Shown in pieces: positions 43,714-52,193 of a stretch of DNA of 64,000 nt. The notes under the pieces were generated by a model. It was not told the DNA's origin. It saw only the letters and a program-made list of their open reading frames with translations, and did not search any database. A program made the translations under genes and the position numbers. How positions within the stretch are numbered: position 1 is the stretch's first letter; every line of letters begins with the position of its first letter. The stretch is from Bradyrhizobium sp. 149 (GTDB taxonomy: Bacteria > Pseudomonadota > Alphaproteobacteria > Rhizobiales > Xanthobacteraceae): NCBI RefSeq assembly GCF_023073915.1, contig NZ_JADPKK010000013.1:124001-188000 (forward strand). The letters run 5' to 3'.

Positions 43714-43845
43714 CCCGGGCTCCTTTGATTCACGGCATGATCGTAGCGACGTGTCCGGTTTGGTTTCGTGCAAATATCCGCTAGCTTTGGCCTCCCTGCG
43801 CCGGTTTCCGGCGCGCAAACGCCCTTTCATGCTGGAAACGAAACT

Positions 43846-44325
43846 TTGGCCCTGGACCGGAAAGATCTCGCCATCCTCGCGGAACTCACCACCAACGCGC
43901 GGGCCAGCCACACCGAGCTTGCCAACAAGGTCGGGCTATCAAGCACCGCGCTGGCACGGCGGCAGAAGGCGCTGGAGGACGATGGCTACATCCAGGCCTA
44001 CCAGGCCGCGCTCGACCTCGCCCAATTCGGCCTCACCACCACGGTGCTGGTCCGTATCGCGCTGGAAAGCCAGAGCGACGAGGCGTTGAAGGCGTTCGAG
44101 GCGGAGGTCGTGAAGTGCCCCTCGGTCGTGCGCTGCTTCCTGATGTCTGGCAACGACGACTACATCCTGATCGTGCTCGCCCGCGACATCCAGGATTTCG
44201 AGCGTATCCATCGCACCGAGCTGTCACGCCTGCCGCGCGTCGCTCGGGTGCAATCGAGCTTCGCACTGCGCGAGGTCGTCAACCGCGCCGTGCCGAATGT
44301 GGTGTTCGGCGAAGCCAAGCGCTGA
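43846..44325 (+). CDS. Lrp/AsnC-family regulator, probable controller of ald
   Basis: 159 residues if the TTG at 43846 is used (LALDRKDLAILAELTTNARAS); a GTG at 43768 would add 26 residues but leave only 54 bases for two divergent promoters. Helix-turn-helix HTELANKVGLSSTALARRQKALEDDGYI; RAM domain from about 70, with MSGNDDYILIVLARDIQDFERI. Divergence from ald is the usual layout for alanine-responsive Lrp relatives. Confidence 0.9.
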   Translation: MALDRKDLAILAELTTNARASHTELANKVGLSSTALARRQKALEDDGYIQAYQAALDLAQFGLTTTVLVRIALESQSDEALKAFEAEVVKCPSVVRCFLMSGNDDYILIVLARDIQDFERIHRTELSRLPRVARVQSSFALREVVNRAVPNVVFGEAKR

Positions 44326-44465
44326 CCGCGGCCTCTCGGAAAGGCGAACTGCCGGCAAGGAACCAACCGGCCGGTGGTCCGTTGGGCGCTATTGGCCGGC
44401 GGAGGCGTGCCCCCGCGTTCAACACGGCTGACGTCCGGCATCGTCGCCGCCGCAGGGAGCAGGAC

Positions 44466-44957
44466 ATGAGCGATCTCACGCATCAGATTCCCGAACGCAT
44501 TCCGATCCATCTTGTCGTCAATGGCGTCAATCACACGCTCGATCTCGTGCCGTGGACCACGTTGCTCGACGCCTTGCGAGACCATCTTGCGCTGAGCGGC
44601 ACCAAGAAGGGTTGCGACCATGGTCAGTGCGGCGCCTGCACGGTGCTGGTGAACGGCCGGCGCGTCAACTCCTGCCTCACGCTCGCCGTCATGAAGGACG
44701 GCGCCGAGATCACGACCGTCGAAGGTCTTGCCAAGGACGGCGCGCTGCATCCCGTGCAACAAGCGTTTATCGATCATGACGCCTTCCAGTGCGGCTATTG
44801 CACGCCGGGACAGATATGCTCGGCGGCCGGACTGCTCGCTGAAGGCCGTGCCCGGGATGCGGACGAGATCCGGGAGCTGATGAGCGGAAATCTCTGCCGC
44901 TGCGGCGCCTATCCGAACATCGTCGCCGCCATCCAGCAGGCAATGGGCCAGCCATGA
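44466..44957 (+). CDS. paoA: Aldehyde oxidoreductase 2Fe-2S subunit (PaoA-like)
   Basis: 163 residues. Plant-type cluster cysteines Cys50, 55, 58, 70 and the second cluster Cys109, 112, 144, 146, as in xanthine oxidase family small subunits. It passes electrons from the molybdenum site to FAD. Unlike E. coli PaoA it has no Tat signal: the protein begins MSDLTHQIPERIPIHL. A start ATG at 44466 follows GGGAGCAGGAC. It overlaps the FAD-subunit gene by four bases. Confidence 0.93.
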   Translation: MSDLTHQIPERIPIHLVVNGVNHTLDLVPWTTLLDALRDHLALSGTKKGCDHGQCGACTVLVNGRRVNSCLTLAVMKDGAEITTVEGLAKDGALHPVQQAFIDHDAFQCGYCTPGQICSAAGLLAEGRARDADEIRELMSGNLCRCGAYPNIVAAIQQAMGQP

Positions 44958-45970
44958 ACAACTTTCAGTACGCTCGGGCCACGGACGTTGCCGACGCGAT
45001 CCGCCTGCTCGCCGCCGATCTCGGCGCCAAGCTGATTGCGGGCGGCACCAATCTGATCGACCTGATGAAAGAGAATGTCGAGCGCCCCTCCCGGCTGATC
45101 GACATTTCCCGCCTGCCGCTCCGCAATGTCGAGGAGACGGCGGACGGGTCCTTGCGCATCGGCGCCCTGGTGCCGAACTCGGACCTCGCCTACCATCCCC
45201 TGATCGAGCAGCGCTACCCTCTGCTCGCCAGCGCCATCCTGGCCGGCGCCTCGGCGCAACTGCGCAACATGGCGTCGGTCGGAGGCAATCTGATGCAGCG
45301 AACGCGCTGCCCCTATTTCTATGACACGGCCACGCCCTGCAACAAGCGAAATCCCGGCAGCGGCTGCTCGGCGATGGACGGCCTCAACCGCAACCATGCG
45401 ATCCTGGGTACGAGCGCCGCCTGCATCGCGACCAATCCATCCGACATGAGCGTGGCGCTTGCCGCGCTAGGCGCACTCGTGCACATCGCGGGTCCATCCG
45501 GCGAACGCACCATCGCGCTGACCGACTTCCATCGACTTCCCGGCAACACGCCTCATGTCGATACCAATCTCGGCACCGGCGAGATCATCACGGCGATCGA
45601 GCTGCCGCCGCACGGCTTCGCTCAAAACTACAGTTATCTGAAAATTCGCGACCGGATGTCCTATGCTTTCGCTCTGGTCTCGGTTGCCGCCGCGCTCGAA
45701 TTGGAGGGCAACGCAATCAGCGGGGCACGCGTGGCGGTCGGCGGTGTGGCTCACAAGCCCTGGCGCAGCCTCGAAGCCGAAACGGCGTTGCGCGGCCAGG
45801 CCGCGACGCCCGATCATTTCTCGCACGCCGCGGATCTCTTGCTTCAGGGAGCAACGTCCCGCTCACATAACGGCTTCAAGGTCGAGCTCGCACGCCGCGC
45901 CATCGTGCGGACACTGGCACAGGCGGCGAACGCCACGCCGCAATCGCAGGCCCACAAGAAGATCGCGTGA
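44954..45970 (+). CDS. paoB: Aldehyde oxidoreductase FAD subunit (PaoB-like)
   Basis: 338 residues. FAD-binding LIAGGTNLIDLMKENV near 30 and ASAQLRNMASVGGNLMQRTRC near 105. The inserted cysteine loop RTRCPYFYDTATPCNKRNPG and GCSAMDG matches PaoB, which carries an extra 4Fe-4S cluster not found in xanthine dehydrogenase. The fit supports naming this the PaoABC type. Confidence 0.93.
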   Translation: MNNFQYARATDVADAIRLLAADLGAKLIAGGTNLIDLMKENVERPSRLIDISRLPLRNVEETADGSLRIGALVPNSDLAYHPLIEQRYPLLASAILAGASAQLRNMASVGGNLMQRTRCPYFYDTATPCNKRNPGSGCSAMDGLNRNHAILGTSAACIATNPSDMSVALAALGALVHIAGPSGERTIALTDFHRLPGNTPHVDTNLGTGEIITAIELPPHGFAQNYSYLKIRDRMSYAFALVSVAAALELEGNAISGARVAVGGVAHKPWRSLEAETALRGQAATPDHFSHAADLLLQGATSRSHNGFKVELARRAIVRTLAQAANATPQSQAHKKIA

Positions 45971-45977
45971 GGGACCG

Positions 45978-48179
45978 ATGAACGCCTATATCGGAACGCC
46001 AACGTCGCGTGTCGACGGCCGGGCCAAAGTCACCGGGGCCGCCAAATATGCCGGCGAGTTCCCGGCCGGCGGGCTGGTTCATGGCTTCGTCGTCGAGGCC
46101 ACTATTCCATGCGGGCGCATTGCTACAATCGACGCGAGCGAGACGTTGAAAGTCAAGGGCGTGCTCGACGTGCTCACGCATGCGAACCGTCCGCCGCTCG
46201 CCGACAAGGACGAGGCGTGGAAGGACGAGGTGGCGCCGGAGGGTTCGCCTTTCCGCCCGCTCTACGACGACAAGATCAAGTTCAACGGCCAGCCGATCGC
46301 ACTGGTTATCGCAGAGGACTGGGAATCCGCGAAATTCGCGGCCACACTCGTCCGGGTCGAATATGAGCAGCAAGGGTTTGCGACCGACCTCGAAGGCGAG
46401 CGCAGCAAAGCCGCCGAGAAGGACAGGCCGCATAAGCCGCGCGGCGACGCCGCAGCGGCCCTTGCCCGAGCTGATGTGCGCCACGAGGCGGACTACGTGA
46501 TACCCACCGAGCATCACAACCCGATGGAGCTCTATGCGACCACGGCGATCTGGGAGAGCGATGGCAAGCTCACGATTTACGACAAGACGCAGGGCGTCCA
46601 GAATGTGCACAAGTTTCTCTGCACCGTGTTCGACAAGAAGCCGGATGACATTCGCGTGGTCTCGCCTTACGTCGGCGGCGCCTTCGGCTCCGGCTTGCGG
46701 CCGCAATACCAGGTCGTGCTGGCAACGCTCGGCGCGCTCGCGCTGAAGCGGTCCGTTCGCGTCGTGCTGACGCGGCAGCAGATGTATGGGCTCGGCTACC
46801 GGCCGATGACCATCGAGCGCGTCGGGCTTGGCGCAAAATCCGACGGTACACTCGACGCGGTCACGCACGAGGCCATTGCCGTCACCTCGCGCTACGAGGA
46901 CTTTGCACGCAACGATACCGGCTGGGCCGAACAGCTCTATAGCAGCCCGAACAGCCGTTTCTCCCACAAGCTGGTCCACCTTGACGTCTCCACCCCCTGC
47001 GATATGCGCGCACCGGGCGCGGCGTCGGGCGTCTGCGCCCTCGAATGCGCGATGGACGAGCTCTCCGTCGCGCTCAAGCTCGACCCGATCGAATTGCGGC
47101 TGAAGTGCTATTCGGATCGCGACCAGAGCGAAAACCTGCCCTACACCAGCAAGCAGTTGCACGAATGCTACGCCCGCGGCGCGGAGGCCTTCGGCTGGAG
47201 CAGACGCAGTCCTGCGCCGCGCTCGATGCGCGACGGCAAGGAGCTGGTTGGCTGGGGCATGGCCACCGGCGTGTGGGAAGCGCTGCAGATGCCGGTCGCG
47301 GTGCGTATCGTACTGACGTCGAACGGACATGCCGAAGTGTCCTGCGCGGCATCCGACATCGGCACCGGCACCTACACCATCGTGGCGCAGGTTGCGGCCG
47401 ATGCCCTCGGTCTGCCGATCGAAAACATCAGTGTCCGGCTTGCCGACTCCACCCTGCCGCAAGCGCCGGTCGAAGGCGGCTCCTGGATGGCGGCATCGAG
47501 CGCGCATGCGGTGCTCGCCGCCGCGGAGGAGGTGCGCAAGGAACTGTTAGGTCTGGCCGGGAAAATGCCTGGCTCGCCGCTCGCCGGCGCCGAGTTGGCC
47601 GATACGGCCCTGATCGATGGCAGCATTGCCAGAGCCGACGACAACAGCCGCGCGGTCACGATCGCTGACGCGATGCGCCATGGCGGCGTCGAACGCATTG
47701 AGAAAGAAAAGCTCAACCAGTTCGCGGAAGACAAGAAGCACGCGCGCAATACCCATTCGGCCGTCTTTGCCGAGGTCAGGGTGGACGAAGAGCTGGGCAT
47801 CATCCGGGTCACGCGGATCGTGAGCGCCGTCGCGGCCGGGAGGATTCTCAACACCAAGACCGGCCGCAGCCAGATCATGGGCGGCGTGGTCTGGGGGATC
47901 GGGATGGCCCTGCACGAGGAGACGGTGATGGACCACCGCTTCGGGCGGATCATGAACGCGAACATCGCGGAGTACCACATTCCCGTGAATGCCGATGTTC
48001 ACGACATCGACGTGATCTTCGTCGATGAGGCGGACGCACACATCAATAAGCTTGGCGTCAAGGGACTGGGCGAGATCGGGATCGTCGGCGTCCCGGCGTC
48101 GATCGCAAACGCCGTCTATCACGCCACCGGCAAGCGCATCCGCCGCTTTCCGATCACGCTGGACAAAGTGCTCGACTGA
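45978..48179 (+). CDS. paoC: Aldehyde oxidoreductase molybdenum-cofactor subunit (PaoC-like)
   Basis: 733 residues, practically the length of E. coli PaoC (732). It begins MNAYIGTPTSRVDGRAKVTGAAKYAGE, has VSPYVGGAFGSGLRPQYQVV for cofactor contact, DMRAPGAASGVCALECAMDE, and the active-site glutamate in GLGEIGIVGVPASIANAVY near the C-terminus. The complex oxidises a broad range of aldehydes to acids. A PaoD/XdhC-type maturation gene is not next to it; maturation could use a chaperone elsewhere. Confidence 0.94.
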   Translation: MNAYIGTPTSRVDGRAKVTGAAKYAGEFPAGGLVHGFVVEATIPCGRIATIDASETLKVKGVLDVLTHANRPPLADKDEAWKDEVAPEGSPFRPLYDDKIKFNGQPIALVIAEDWESAKFAATLVRVEYEQQGFATDLEGERSKAAEKDRPHKPRGDAAAALARADVRHEADYVIPTEHHNPMELYATTAIWESDGKLTIYDKTQGVQNVHKFLCTVFDKKPDDIRVVSPYVGGAFGSGLRPQYQVVLATLGALALKRSVRVVLTRQQMYGLGYRPMTIERVGLGAKSDGTLDAVTHEAIAVTSRYEDFARNDTGWAEQLYSSPNSRFSHKLVHLDVSTPCDMRAPGAASGVCALECAMDELSVALKLDPIELRLKCYSDRDQSENLPYTSKQLHECYARGAEAFGWSRRSPAPRSMRDGKELVGWGMATGVWEALQMPVAVRIVLTSNGHAEVSCAASDIGTGTYTIVAQVAADALGLPIENISVRLADSTLPQAPVEGGSWMAASSAHAVLAAAEEVRKELLGLAGKMPGSPLAGAELADTALIDGSIARADDNSRAVTIADAMRHGGVERIEKEKLNQFAEDKKHARNTHSAVFAEVRVDEELGIIRVTRIVSAVAAGRILNTKTGRSQIMGGVVWGIGMALHEETVMDHRFGRIMNANIAEYHIPVNADVHDIDVIFVDEADAHINKLGVKGLGEIGIVGVPASIANAVYHATGKRIRRFPITLDKVLD

Positions 48180-48324
48180 GACGCAGATCGTCCGGCCAGG
48201 CGGACTCCTGCTCTGCAGTGTCGCCTATCGCCACGGCCACTGGTCGGACACCTTCATAGTGCAGCGGTCGCTCGGCGCGGGCGTCACCGCGCCACCGCCC
48301 GTCGCGGCGCCCGGCCGTTAGGCC

Positions 48325-48537
48325 TCACGACGGAAAGTCAGCCGGTCTGACCTGGATGCGGTCGGCATGCAGCGACCAGTGGTGCAAGGCCTGGTCCTTG
48401 CAGAACCTCGCCTTCGCCCGCTCTCTGGCTTCGTCCTCGTCGGAGGCGTCGATCTCCAGCGTGCCCTGGCACACCTCGATCTGCCGGCCGTACTGCCCGA
48501 GCACGTCCTTCATGAACCTGACGACATAAGTTGACAT
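48325..48537 (-). CDS. Small conserved-looking protein of unknown function behind a FixK2-type box
   Basis: 70 residues starting MSTYVVRFMKDVLGQYG at 48537 with GGAGG seven bases upstream. The middle is acidic (DASDEDEARERAKARF), suggesting a beta-alpha fold, and the protein has two cysteines. No family recognised. A TTGACGCGGATCAA box 68 bases upstream of the start predicts induction at low oxygen. Confidence 0.75.
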   Translation of the reverse strand: MSTYVVRFMKDVLGQYGRQIEVCQGTLEIDASDEDEARERAKARFCKDQALHHWSLHADRIQVRPADFPS

Positions 48538-48604
48538 GGGACCTCCTGCCTGCCCCGGCGGCACTCACTCTAATCCCATTTAGCCTGGATGCGGGAGGGA
48601 GATT

Positions 48605-48618
48605 TTGACGCGGATCAA
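48605..48618. promoter_or_regulatory. FixK2/Fnr-type box TTGACGCGGATCAA
   Basis: TTGA-N6-TCAA exact half sites. In Bradyrhizobium FixK2 binds TTG(A/C)-N6-(T/G)CAA upstream of micro-oxically induced genes. Distance to the ATG of the 70-residue protein is 68 bases, compatible with activation at about -40. Confidence 0.6.
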
Positions 48619-48698
48619 GGTCGGGACCGGGTTCCCGACCGCCGGGTCATTCCGGGGCGTCCGTGGCGCGAGCCCGCAAATGACAAAGCGACTGCTTC

Positions 48699-49748
48699 CT
48701 ACTCCGGAGTCACACCAAAGGCCTGCTTGAAGCGCTCCGCATAGCGTGGCCAGACCTCGGGATTGATGATGCGCGGCGGGCGCTTGCCGCCGAGCGTCAG
48801 CAGCACCTGCTCGGCGGCGATCCGGCCCATGTTCTGCCGCGCCTCGACCGTGACGCCCGCGGTATGCGGGCTCGCCAGCACGTTGTCGAACTGGAGCAGC
48901 GGATGCTCCGGCGGCGGCGGCTCCTTGGACCAGACGTCGAGGCCGGCGCCCGCAATGCGCTTGTCGCGCAACGCCTGGAGCAGCGCGTCTTCGTCGTGAA
49001 TGAAGCCTCGGGCCGTGGTGACGAAATAAGCGTGCGGCTGCATCAGCGCGAATTCGCGCACGCTGATCATGTTGCGGCTGCCCTTGTTGAGCGGACAGGA
49101 GATCGAAACGAAATCGGCGCGGCGCAGCAGCTCGTCGAGCTCGACCTTCTCGCCGCCCCGCTCGGCCATCACCTCGGCCGTGAGATATGGATCATAGGCC
49201 AGCACCTTCATGCCGAGCAGGCCCCGGCACAGCGCGGCGATACGGCGGCCGACATTGCCAAGGCCGATGATGCCGACCGTCTTGTGCTCGACCTCGTTGC
49301 CGACGAGATCGTTGCGGTTGACGTCGCGCTCGCGGCGCAGCCGGCGGTCCGACTGGATGATACGCTTGGACAGCGTCAGCATCATCGCCAGCGCATGCTC
49401 CGCGACCGAATGCGCGTTACCCCCGGACTGGTTGACGACGAGCACGCCCGCGTCGGTGCACGCCTCGGCGTCGACGGGATCGAAGCCCGCGCCGTTGCTG
49501 GAGACGAGCAGCAGGTTCGGCGTACGCTTCAGGAAGGCGGCGTCAACATGGAAATGCGGCGCCAGCTCGTCTCGGGCGGCGCCGATCTGATAGACATGTG
49601 CCGCAGAGAGGATCGGAGCATAAAAATCCTCGGGGCTTTCGTTCTCGATGCGATCGAGCCGGACGTCGGGCCGCGCCTTCAGGATGTCGATATAGATCGG
49701 ATTGGCCAGATATTTGACGTAGAAGACGCGCTTGCTGTTGACGGACAT
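48699..49748 (-). CDS. D-isomer-specific 2-hydroxyacid dehydrogenase
   Basis: 349 residues from ATG 49748 (MSVNSKRVFYVKYLANP). NAD motif GIIGLGNVGRRIAALCRG near 165, catalytic Arg in FVTTARGFIHDED, Glu in WSKEPPPPEHPLL and His in ASPHTAGVTVEA. It interconverts a D-2-hydroxyacid and a 2-oxoacid. It is divergent from the two-subunit decarboxylase, so the product 2-oxoacid may be its substrate (inference). A 20-codon open frame with its own strong ribosome site overlaps the start (TGATG). Confidence 0.9.
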   Translation of the reverse strand: MSVNSKRVFYVKYLANPIYIDILKARPDVRLDRIENESPEDFYAPILSAAHVYQIGAARDELAPHFHVDAAFLKRTPNLLLVSSNGAGFDPVDAEACTDAGVLVVNQSGGNAHSVAEHALAMMLTLSKRIIQSDRRLRRERDVNRNDLVGNEVEHKTVGIIGLGNVGRRIAALCRGLLGMKVLAYDPYLTAEVMAERGGEKVELDELLRRADFVSISCPLNKGSRNMISVREFALMQPHAYFVTTARGFIHDEDALLQALRDKRIAGAGLDVWSKEPPPPEHPLLQFDNVLASPHTAGVTVEARQNMGRIAAEQVLLTLGGKRPPRIINPEVWPRYAERFKQAFGVTPE

Positions 49749-49810
49749 CAGGACCCTTCCGGCTCTCTCCAGGAGATCCGCACGGCCAGCGCGGTGCGCG
49801 CTCCTGTCAT
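49748..49810 (-). CDS. Possible 20-residue leader peptide upstream of the dehydrogenase
   Basis: ATG at 49810 preceded by GGAGGA six bases away; the frame reads MTGARTALAVRISWREPEGS and its TGA overlaps the dehydrogenase ATG by one base. Such an arrangement permits translational coupling. It may be a real leader peptide or simply an efficient translation entry site. Confidence 0.35.
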   Translation of the reverse strand: MTGARTALAVRISWREPEGS

Positions 49811-50013
49811 GCGTTCCTCCGTTCTTGTTATTGCCACTTATGACACGGCGGCGCCGGCCGCGGCAGGTCGCCAGGCGCAGATCAATGTGCAGCCCGGCCA
49901 TGTTGACAATCCCGCCCGCCGCGTCAAGTTCGGGCAGACCGCCGCGACGGCCAAGCCGATCCCTAAGACAATGGCAAAGATCAAGAAGCATGCGCGGCTG
50001 AAGGGAGAACGCA

Positions 50014-50580
50014 ATGGCAATTGCGGAGCAACATACCTCATCCGAGGCGGCGCAGACCTCCAGCGACAAGAGCTGGCACAGCATCGTCCTGCAAATCCTG
50101 AAGCGGAACGAGATCAGCCTCGTCCCTTACGTGCCCGACCGCGTGCTGACGCCGCTGATCAAGAACCTGCACGCCGATCCCTTCTTCACCACCTTTGCCA
50201 CCGCCCGTGAGGAGGAAGCCGTCGGCATCGTCTCGGGTGCATGGATGGGCGGACGGCGGGCCGCGGTGCTGATGCAGACCTCCGGCTTTGCCACGCTCGC
50301 CAACGTGTTGGCCTCGCTCGCGGTGCCCTACCAAATCCCACTAATCATGTTCGTGTCCGAGCGCGGCACGCTCGGCGAGTTCAACTACGGCCAGTCGCTG
50401 GTTTGCCGCACCATGCGTCCCGTGCTGGATTCGCTGGCGCTGGAGCATCACACCATCACACGGCTCGACGAGCTCGAATTCATTGCCGACCGTTCGATCA
50501 AGCAGGCCGTGACGACGCAGGCGCCGGTGGCGCTGATCCTCAACCCGCTGCTCACGGGCGGCAAGACTTTCGACAAGTGA
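50014..50580 (+). CDS. Thiamine-diphosphate-dependent decarboxylase alpha subunit (ComD/phosphonopyruvate-decarboxylase-like)
   Basis: 188 residues, equal to one pyrimidine-binding domain of a ThDP enzyme. The catalytic glutamate is in FATAREEEAVGIVSGAWMGG near 66-85; VLMQTSGFATLANVLASL follows. The split into two short subunits is typical of sulfopyruvate decarboxylase ComDE. It probably forms a complex with the protein encoded ten bases downstream and decarboxylates a 2-oxoacid to an aldehyde. Substrate unknown. Confidence 0.85.
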   Translation: MAIAEQHTSSEAAQTSSDKSWHSIVLQILKRNEISLVPYVPDRVLTPLIKNLHADPFFTTFATAREEEAVGIVSGAWMGGRRAAVLMQTSGFATLANVLASLAVPYQIPLIMFVSERGTLGEFNYGQSLVCRTMRPVLDSLALEHHTITRLDELEFIADRSIKQAVTTQAPVALILNPLLTGGKTFDK

Positions 50581-50590
50581 GTCCGGCCAA

Positions 50591-51199
50591 ATGAGTTCAA
50601 GAATGAACGTCCGCAACACCAAAGTGATGAACCGCTTTGACGTCACCTCGCGCCTGATAGCGAAGCTCAAGCACGAGGAAGCCGTGATCGGTGGCATCGG
50701 CAACACCAATTTCGATCTCTGGGCGGCCGGCCACCGTCCGCAGAATTTCTACATGCTCGGCAGCATGGGCCTCGCCTTTCCGATCGCGCTGGGCGTGGCG
50801 CTGGCGCAGCCGGACCGGCGCGTCTTTGCGCTCGAAGGGGACGGCTCGCTGCTGATGCAGCTCGGCGCCCTCTCGACGATTGCGACTTTGAAGCCTGAGA
50901 ATCTCATCATGATCGTGATGGACAACGGCATCTACCAGATCACCGGTGCGCAACCGACGCCGGCAGCGCACGTCGCCGATATCGTCGCCATCGCCGCCGG
51001 CTCAGGGCTTGCCAACAGCGCCTGGGCCGCGGACGAGGAGGATTTCGAGCGTCTGATCGAGGAAGCCATGTCGGCTTCCGGGCCGAGCCTGATCGCCGTC
51101 CGCATCGACGATAAGCCCGGAATCGGCGCCACCCGACGCGATCCCGTGCAGATCCGGGAACGCTTCATGCACGGCCTTGGCGTACGCGAGCCACTTTAA
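50591..51199 (+). CDS. Thiamine-diphosphate-dependent decarboxylase beta subunit (ComE-like)
   Basis: 202 residues, the diphosphate-binding domain. The ThDP motif is GDGSLLMQLGALS near 79 through IMIVMDNGIYQITG near 110 (GDG...DN). MGLAFPIALGVALAQP precedes it, as in sulfopyruvate and phosphonopyruvate decarboxylases. A second ATG at 50603 is possible. Together with the alpha gene and the divergent dehydrogenase it forms a small oxoacid module. Confidence 0.86.
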   Translation: MSSRMNVRNTKVMNRFDVTSRLIAKLKHEEAVIGGIGNTNFDLWAAGHRPQNFYMLGSMGLAFPIALGVALAQPDRRVFALEGDGSLLMQLGALSTIATLKPENLIMIVMDNGIYQITGAQPTPAAHVADIVAIAAGSGLANSAWAADEEDFERLIEEAMSASGPSLIAVRIDDKPGIGATRRDPVQIRERFMHGLGVREPL

Positions 51200-51276
51200 C
51201 ATTTGGTCATTAACTACACGGCGATCTGATGCAGGTCCGGCAACAGGCTGGTGCAGATCCGTGCTATCCGGATCAG

Positions 51277-51654
51277 ATGTCCATTTTGGTCCGCGCATTT
51301 GCCTGGCTGCTCGCAGCCGCCGTCACTTTTGCAACCCTCGGGCCGCCCGGCCTGCGGCCCCATTCCGACCTAGGCCAGGACCGCGAGCATGCGCTTGCCT
51401 TCATCCTAATAGGACTGACTTTCGGTCTCGCTTACCGGGATCGTCGCTGGATGGTCGCCGCCTTCGCGGTGATCCTGATCGGCCTGCTAGAGCTGATGCA
51501 ATTCTGGGCGCCGGGACGCCATGCGCGGCTGGAAGACTTTTTGGTTGATGCAGGCACCGCCTGCATCGGCTTCGTGCTCGCAGCCGTCGCCGATTGGGTC
51601 ATAGCCCGATTTCGCGCAAATTCGGCCCTGACAAGCCAAGGCCCCGCGGAGTGA
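51277..51654 (+). CDS. VanZ-like small membrane protein
   Basis: 125 residues with four hydrophobic segments (AFAWLLAAAVTFATLGPPGL; HALAFILIGLTFGLAY; MVAAFAVILIGLLELMQFW; DFLVDAGTACIGFVLAAV). The RHARLEDFLVDAGTACIG pattern is typical of VanZ-like proteins, whose general function is poorly known. The ATG at 51277 is chosen because the membrane domain starts there. Confidence 0.75.
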   Translation: MSILVRAFAWLLAAAVTFATLGPPGLRPHSDLGQDREHALAFILIGLTFGLAYRDRRWMVAAFAVILIGLLELMQFWAPGRHARLEDFLVDAGTACIGFVLAAVADWVIARFRANSALTSQGPAE

Positions 51655-51668
51655 TACTCCGCAGGGCC
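51640..51668. terminator. Strong hairpin overlapping the VanZ-like stop
   Basis: GGCCCCGCGGAGT pairs with ACTCCGCAGGGCC around a three-base loop (12 of 13 pairs Watson-Crick). It lies between convergent genes; no clear T-run follows on either strand, so it may stop transcription only partly or act with Rho. Confidence 0.55.
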
Positions 51669-51696
51669 CAACTCTTCAAAGCCTAGCTCCGGCCGA

Positions 51697-52080
51697 TCAG
51701 TCGATGATCTTGACGACGCGGCGTGTGCGCGGCTCGACGATCACGCGGCGATCGTTGACGACCGCATAGCGATACTCGGTGTAGTTCGGCACGGGGCGCA
51801 GCACCACGGTCGGCGGCAGCGGCTCGCCGACTACGACGCGATCCTCTACGACGACCGAATCACTGCGCGGGATTCCACCCAGCACCGCATTCGGAATCTC
51901 CAGGCCGGCGCCAACGGCTGCACCGACGGTGCCGCCAACCATCGCGCCTACCGGACCGCCGATATCGCCGCCGGCGCGTGCGCCGTTCCTGGCACCCTCT
52001 TCGGTCGTCGACTGGGCAAAGGCTGCACTGGACGCCAGCAGCGACGCGGCAGCCAACGTAATCGCAAAACGGGTTTTCAT
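51697..52080 (-). CDS. Secreted DUF1236-like protein with glycine-zipper segment
   Basis: 127 residues. Signal peptide MKTRFAITLAAASLLASSAA cleaves near AFA-QS at 22. A Gly-rich helix-forming stretch (GGDIGGPVGAMVGGTVGAAVG) follows, then a C-terminal region ending VNDRRVIVEPRTRRVVKIID, typical of DUF1236 proteins, which are abundant in Bradyrhizobium. Function unknown; probably periplasmic or outer-envelope associated. Confidence 0.8.
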   Translation of the reverse strand: MKTRFAITLAAASLLASSAAFAQSTTEEGARNGARAGGDIGGPVGAMVGGTVGAAVGAGLEIPNAVLGGIPRSDSVVVEDRVVVGEPLPPTVVLRPVPNYTEYRYAVVNDRRVIVEPRTRRVVKIID

Positions 52081-52193
52081 GTGCTCATGTCTCCAGTGAT
52101 TGTTGTGCGCCTTCAACCCACGGGAGCGGACCATTGTTCCGGTTCCTGCATGCCGAAAGCCACGCCAATCTGGGAAGTGTTACTGCGTAACAC

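Noticed and set aside
45876..47507. Minus-strand open frame of 543 codons opposite the molybdenum subunit gene
   Set aside because: Shadow frame; the plus strand encodes an intact PaoC homologue of exact family length.
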